From Ilumatobacteraceae bacterium (GTDB lineage: Bacteria; Actinomycetota; Acidimicrobiia; Acidimicrobiales; Ilumatobacteraceae): DNA of 6,617 nucleotides. Below are positions 3,783 through 6,617 of this stretch, piece by piece (position 1 is the first letter of the stretch; the number at the start of each line of letters is the position of its first letter). Location of the stretch: assembly GCA_007122945.1 (NCBI GenBank), contig SKSP01000157.1, positions 1 to 6,617 on the forward strand, in the 5' to 3' direction. The notes under the pieces are model-generated. The model saw only the letters and a list, made by a program, of their open reading frames with translations, was not told where the DNA came from and ran no database searches. The translations under genes and the position numbers were made by a program.

Positions 3783-6617
3783 ATGAGCGGGCGCCGCATC
3801 CCCGGCCGGCCGCACCCGGGGACCGACGGCCACCATCGTTCGAGACCCGTGTCGGGCGCCGATCGGGAGGAGTTCGTGGCGCGCCTCGCCGAGTTGCGCG
3901 TCGCGAGCGGGAAGAGCTTCGCCCGTCTCGCGCGCGAGCTGGATCGGCCCCGATCGACCATCCACGGCTGGTGCACCGGGCACCACCTGCCCTTCCCTCG
4001 CGACGACGACGTGTTCGGACGTCTCGTCGTCGAGCTCGGTGTCGACGACCCCGCACCGTGGGTCGACGCGCTCCGCCGCGTCCGTCGGCGCAACGACAGG
4101 TCGGCGGGCAACCCGTATCTCGGGCTCGAGCCGTTCACCGAGGCCGACGCCGGGCGACTCCACGGGCGTCGGGCGCTCGTCGATCGGCTCGTGGCGACGA
4201 CGTGCGCCCGCGCCGAGGTGCCCTGCGTCGTCATCGGCGCCTCGGGCGCCGGCAAGACCTCGCTGCTGCGCGCCGGGTTGCTCGCGGGCCTCGCCCCGCC
4301 GGTGCGCGGCCACTACCTCACCCCCGGGCCCCGACCCAGCGACCGGCTCGATGCGCTCGGCGCCGAACTCACGTCGGAGCCGACGCTGGGCGACGTCGTC
4401 GTGATCGACCAGTTCGAGGAGCTGTTCACACTCGCTGCGGCCGAGGCGATCGGCCCGACGATGGCAGCCATCGAGGACCTGCAACGGCGCCCGAGCTGCG
4501 AGGTCGTGATCGGCGTGCGCGCCGACTTCTACCACCGGTTGCTCGACACACCCCTGCTGGCGGCGGCACTCGGGACGCGTCAGGTCGTCGTGGGACCGAT
4601 GTCGCCGAGCGAGGTGACCGACGCGATCGTCGAGCCGGCCGCAGCCGCCGGGATGACCCTGGCACCCGATCTCGTGACCGAGCTGCTCCGCAGCTTCACG
4701 AGCGGACCGACGACCGGCTCACCGCTGCCCCTGCTGTCCCACGTGTTGTACCTGATGGCCGAGCACGCCACCGGGAACCGTCTCACGCTCGCCGACTACG
4801 AGGCGATCGGCGGGTTGACGCACGCCCTCGAGCGCTCCGCCGAGGAGGCCCACGGGGCATTGCCCCTGACCGCTCGGGCCCTGTGTCGCGAGGTGCTGAC
4901 CGCGCTGGTCGAGCTCGGACAGGACGCCACACCGACCCGTCGACCCGCCGGCCGGGCCGAGCTGGCCACGTTCGGGAGCGACGCCGACGTCGTGATCGAG
5001 GAGCTCGTACGGCGGCGGCTGCTCACCGTCGACCACGAGACGGTCCAGCTCTGCCACGAAGCGATCATCGCCGCGTGGCCGAGGCTCGCGGCCTGGGTGG
5101 ACGATCGGCGCGACACCCTCCGCGCCGCTCGGCGGATCCGTCTCGCCCACGAATCGTGGGTCGCCACGGGCCACGACCCGGCCGCGCTGCTGCGTGGCAC
5201 CGCGCTCGACGATGCCTTGGCGGTGGTGAGCCAGCCCCGCGGCGCCCCACTCGACGCCGAGCTCGCCCGCTTCGTCGAACGTTCCGAGGCGACTCGTCGC
5301 CTCGAGCACCGAGCGGACGCCGAGCGCCTCGCCCGCCAGCTGGCGATGCACTCGGCCGTGCTCGATCACCACGACGCGTCGCTCGCACGTCACCTGGCCG
5401 TCGTCGCGCACACGGTCGCCGTCACACCCGAGAGCCGATCCGCGGTCCTGCGGGCATCGCGCTCGATCGCCGGTCCCCGTTTCGTCGGATCGCAGGGACC
5501 GGTCGTCCTGGCGACGTCGCCCGCACACGGACGCGCGGTCACCGTGCACCAGTACGACGGGCAGATCACCGGACTGGGAGCCTCCGACGGGACGCTCACC
5601 CGTGACCACGTATGGGTCTGCGGGGCGATGACGGGAGCGTTCGGCGCCACCCTCACCCGCGACGCCGCGTGGCTCGCCGTCGCGACCCGCCACGGCGACG
5701 TGATCGTCGCCCGCAGTGACGGTTCGGGGGCGTCGAGTCCGCTCCCCGAGGCCGAACGGACCGGAGCACCGGTGCTGACCGTCGCATCCGACCCCCACGA
5801 CGACCGGATCCTGGCCGGCACGGAGGACGGGCTCGTCCGATCGTGGCGGCGGCTCGGCGACCGGTGGACACCCGACGCGATGACGGCGTGCGGCGCCGCG
5901 GTGCTCGACATCGCGGTCCACCCCGGCGACGGCTCGCTCCTCGTGGCGCTCGGTGACGGGCGGGTCGAGTGGCGACCCGGCGTCGACGACCGGGTGACCT
6001 GGGCGGTCCGGGCACCGGCCGGCACCGCAGCGAGCGCCGTCGGCATCGGGCCCGACGGCCGCCACCTCGCGGCCGGTTTCCACGACGGCCGGGTCCGGAT
6101 CTGGTCGCTCGGCAGCGGCCGGCCACGGGAGGTCGAGGTTGGCTCGGCCCCGTTCGCGACGTGGGTGAACGTGGTCGGGTTCTCCCCCGACGGAGAGCTG
6201 TTCGTGGCGGCGAGCTCCGACGGCACCGTCCGGCTGTGGGAGGTCGCGACCTGGCGCGAGATCCGGCCCGAGCTGCGGCACCCGGCGGTCGTGAGCGACG
6301 CCCGCTTCGCGGGTGCTCGCCTGCTCGTCACCGCGTCGGAGGACGGGATCGTACGGACGTGGGACCTGGCCCGCGCCGTGACCGGATCGGACGAATCGGT
6401 GTGGTCGATCGACGTCGACGCAACCGGTGCGTCGCTGATCGTCGCGTCGCGGTCGATGGTGACGACGGTCGGTGTCGTCGATCCCGACGAGCCCAGCTGG
6501 CAGCTCGACGCGCCCGTCGACGGCGAGCTGTTCAGCGGCGAGACGACGGTCGCCGGCGACCGACTGCTGATCGGGACTCGGGTCGGCTCGGTGCTGGCGG
6601 TGGCGCCCGGCGACGCG
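3783..6617 (+). CDS. HTH-nSTAND1 NTPase-WD40 repeat protein (3'-truncated)
   Basis: Frame 3 stays open for 945 codons from ATG 3783 to the window end. Domains in order: (a) an XRE-like helix-turn-helix at about 27-100, core SFARLARELDRPRSTIHGW (45-63). (b) An nSTAND1 NTPase starting NPYLGLEPF (110-118), with Walker A GASGAGKTS (152-160; Lys158, Thr159), Walker B VVVIDQFEELF (205-215; Asp209), sensor-like RADFY (246-250), SPLPLLSHVL (313-322), DYEAIGGLTHAL (338-349) and CHEAIIAAWPRL (425-436). (c) A beta-propeller from about 560, with blade ends such as EDGLVRSW (681-688), HDGRVRIW (767-774), DGTVRLW (813-819) and EDGIVRTW (853-860). All NTPase motifs look intact. By family knowledge STAND proteins are ATP-driven switches that oligomerise when the sensor part binds a ligand; here the WD40 would be the sensor and the HTH the output. 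Alternative starts are GTG 3765 and GTG 3849. The protein probably continues well past the edge. Target and ligand are unknown. Confidence 0.93.
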   Translation, partial: MSGRRIPGRPHPGTDGHHRSRPVSGADREEFVARLAELRVASGKSFARLARELDRPRSTIHGWCTGHHLPFPRDDDVFGRLVVELGVDDPAPWVDALRRVRRRNDRSAGNPYLGLEPFTEADAGRLHGRRALVDRLVATTCARAEVPCVVIGASGAGKTSLLRAGLLAGLAPPVRGHYLTPGPRPSDRLDALGAELTSEPTLGDVVVIDQFEELFTLAAAEAIGPTMAAIEDLQRRPSCEVVIGVRADFYHRLLDTPLLAAALGTRQVVVGPMSPSEVTDAIVEPAAAAGMTLAPDLVTELLRSFTSGPTTGSPLPLLSHVLYLMAEHATGNRLTLADYEAIGGLTHALERSAEEAHGALPLTARALCREVLTALVELGQDATPTRRPAGRAELATFGSDADVVIEELVRRRLLTVDHETVQLCHEAIIAAWPRLAAWVDDRRDTLRAARRIRLAHESWVATGHDPAALLRGTALDDALAVVSQPRGAPLDAELARFVERSEATRRLEHRADAERLARQLAMHSAVLDHHDASLARHLAVVAHTVAVTPESRSAVLRASRSIAGPRFVGSQGPVVLATSPAHGRAVTVHQYDGQITGLGASDGTLTRDHVWVCGAMTGAFGATLTRDAAWLAVATRHGDVIVARSDGSGASSPLPEAERTGAPVLTVASDPHDDRILAGTEDGLVRSWRRLGDRWTPDAMTACGAAVLDIAVHPGDGSLLVALGDGRVEWRPGVDDRVTWAVRAPAGTAASAVGIGPDGRHLAAGFHDGRVRIWSLGSGRPREVEVGSAPFATWVNVVGFSPDGELFVAASSDGTVRLWEVATWREIRPELRHPAVVSDARFAGARLLVTASEDGIVRTWDLARAVTGSDESVWSIDVDATGASLIVASRSMVTTVGVVDPDEPSWQLDAPVDGELFSGETTVAGDRLLIGTRVGSVLAVAPGDA

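Noticed and set aside
3125..5605. Long plus-strand open frame crossing the divergent promoter and the start of the STAND gene
   Set aside because: It is Arg-rich without domains, and the overlapping frame 3 carries an unbroken HTH, Walker A, Walker B and WD40 series. It also reads through the repeat array, which real coding rarely would.
4719..6281. Long minus-strand open frame inside the STAND gene
   Set aside because: It is antisense to the WD40 and NTPase regions and the product has no family features, so it is a shadow of the real gene.

Overview
The window is very GC-rich DNA with strong G/C third-position bias. The gene types (class B flavin monooxygenase, XRE-nSTAND1-WD40 protein, HisKA_3-type sensor protein) fit a high-GC actinobacterium. 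An acidimicrobial or other non-model actinomycete is possible, but the sequence alone does not fix the genus. I see no rRNA, tRNA, CRISPR, insertion sequence or phage gene. Coding is dense, and each of the three gaps between genes is short.

Layout from left to right: (1) the 3' part of a 2-oxoglutarate/Fe(II) dioxygenase of the isopenicillin N synthase-like family, plus strand, 1-717, cut by the window start. (2) A convergent, complete type I Baeyer-Villiger monooxygenase, minus strand, 742-2394, ending 24 bp from the dioxygenase stop. (3) Upstream of it on the same strand, 66 bp away, a six-helix membrane protein with a histidine-kinase-like C-terminus, 2461-3612. It keeps a phosphoacceptor-type His, but its ATP-binding motifs are eroded. 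(4) A spacer of about 170 bp holding eight tandem 10-11 bp units. (5) A divergent, very large plus-strand gene, 3783 to beyond 6617. It encodes an N-terminal HTH, an nSTAND1 P-loop NTPase and a C-terminal WD40 propeller, and it runs off the right edge.

Functional reading: the left half holds two independent oxygenases that could act on small organic molecules in catabolism or tailoring; nothing shows their substrates. The right half looks like a signalling locus. A membrane sensor-like protein and a STAND-type switch protein with its own DNA-binding domain are transcribed away from a shared control region full of helically phased repeats. The most interesting signals are that repeat array, which is also G-quadruplex-capable on the minus strand; the presence of related GAYCC-type 10-mers in tandem in all three intergenic gaps; and the pairing of a degenerate histidine kinase with an HTH-nSTAND-WD40 protein.
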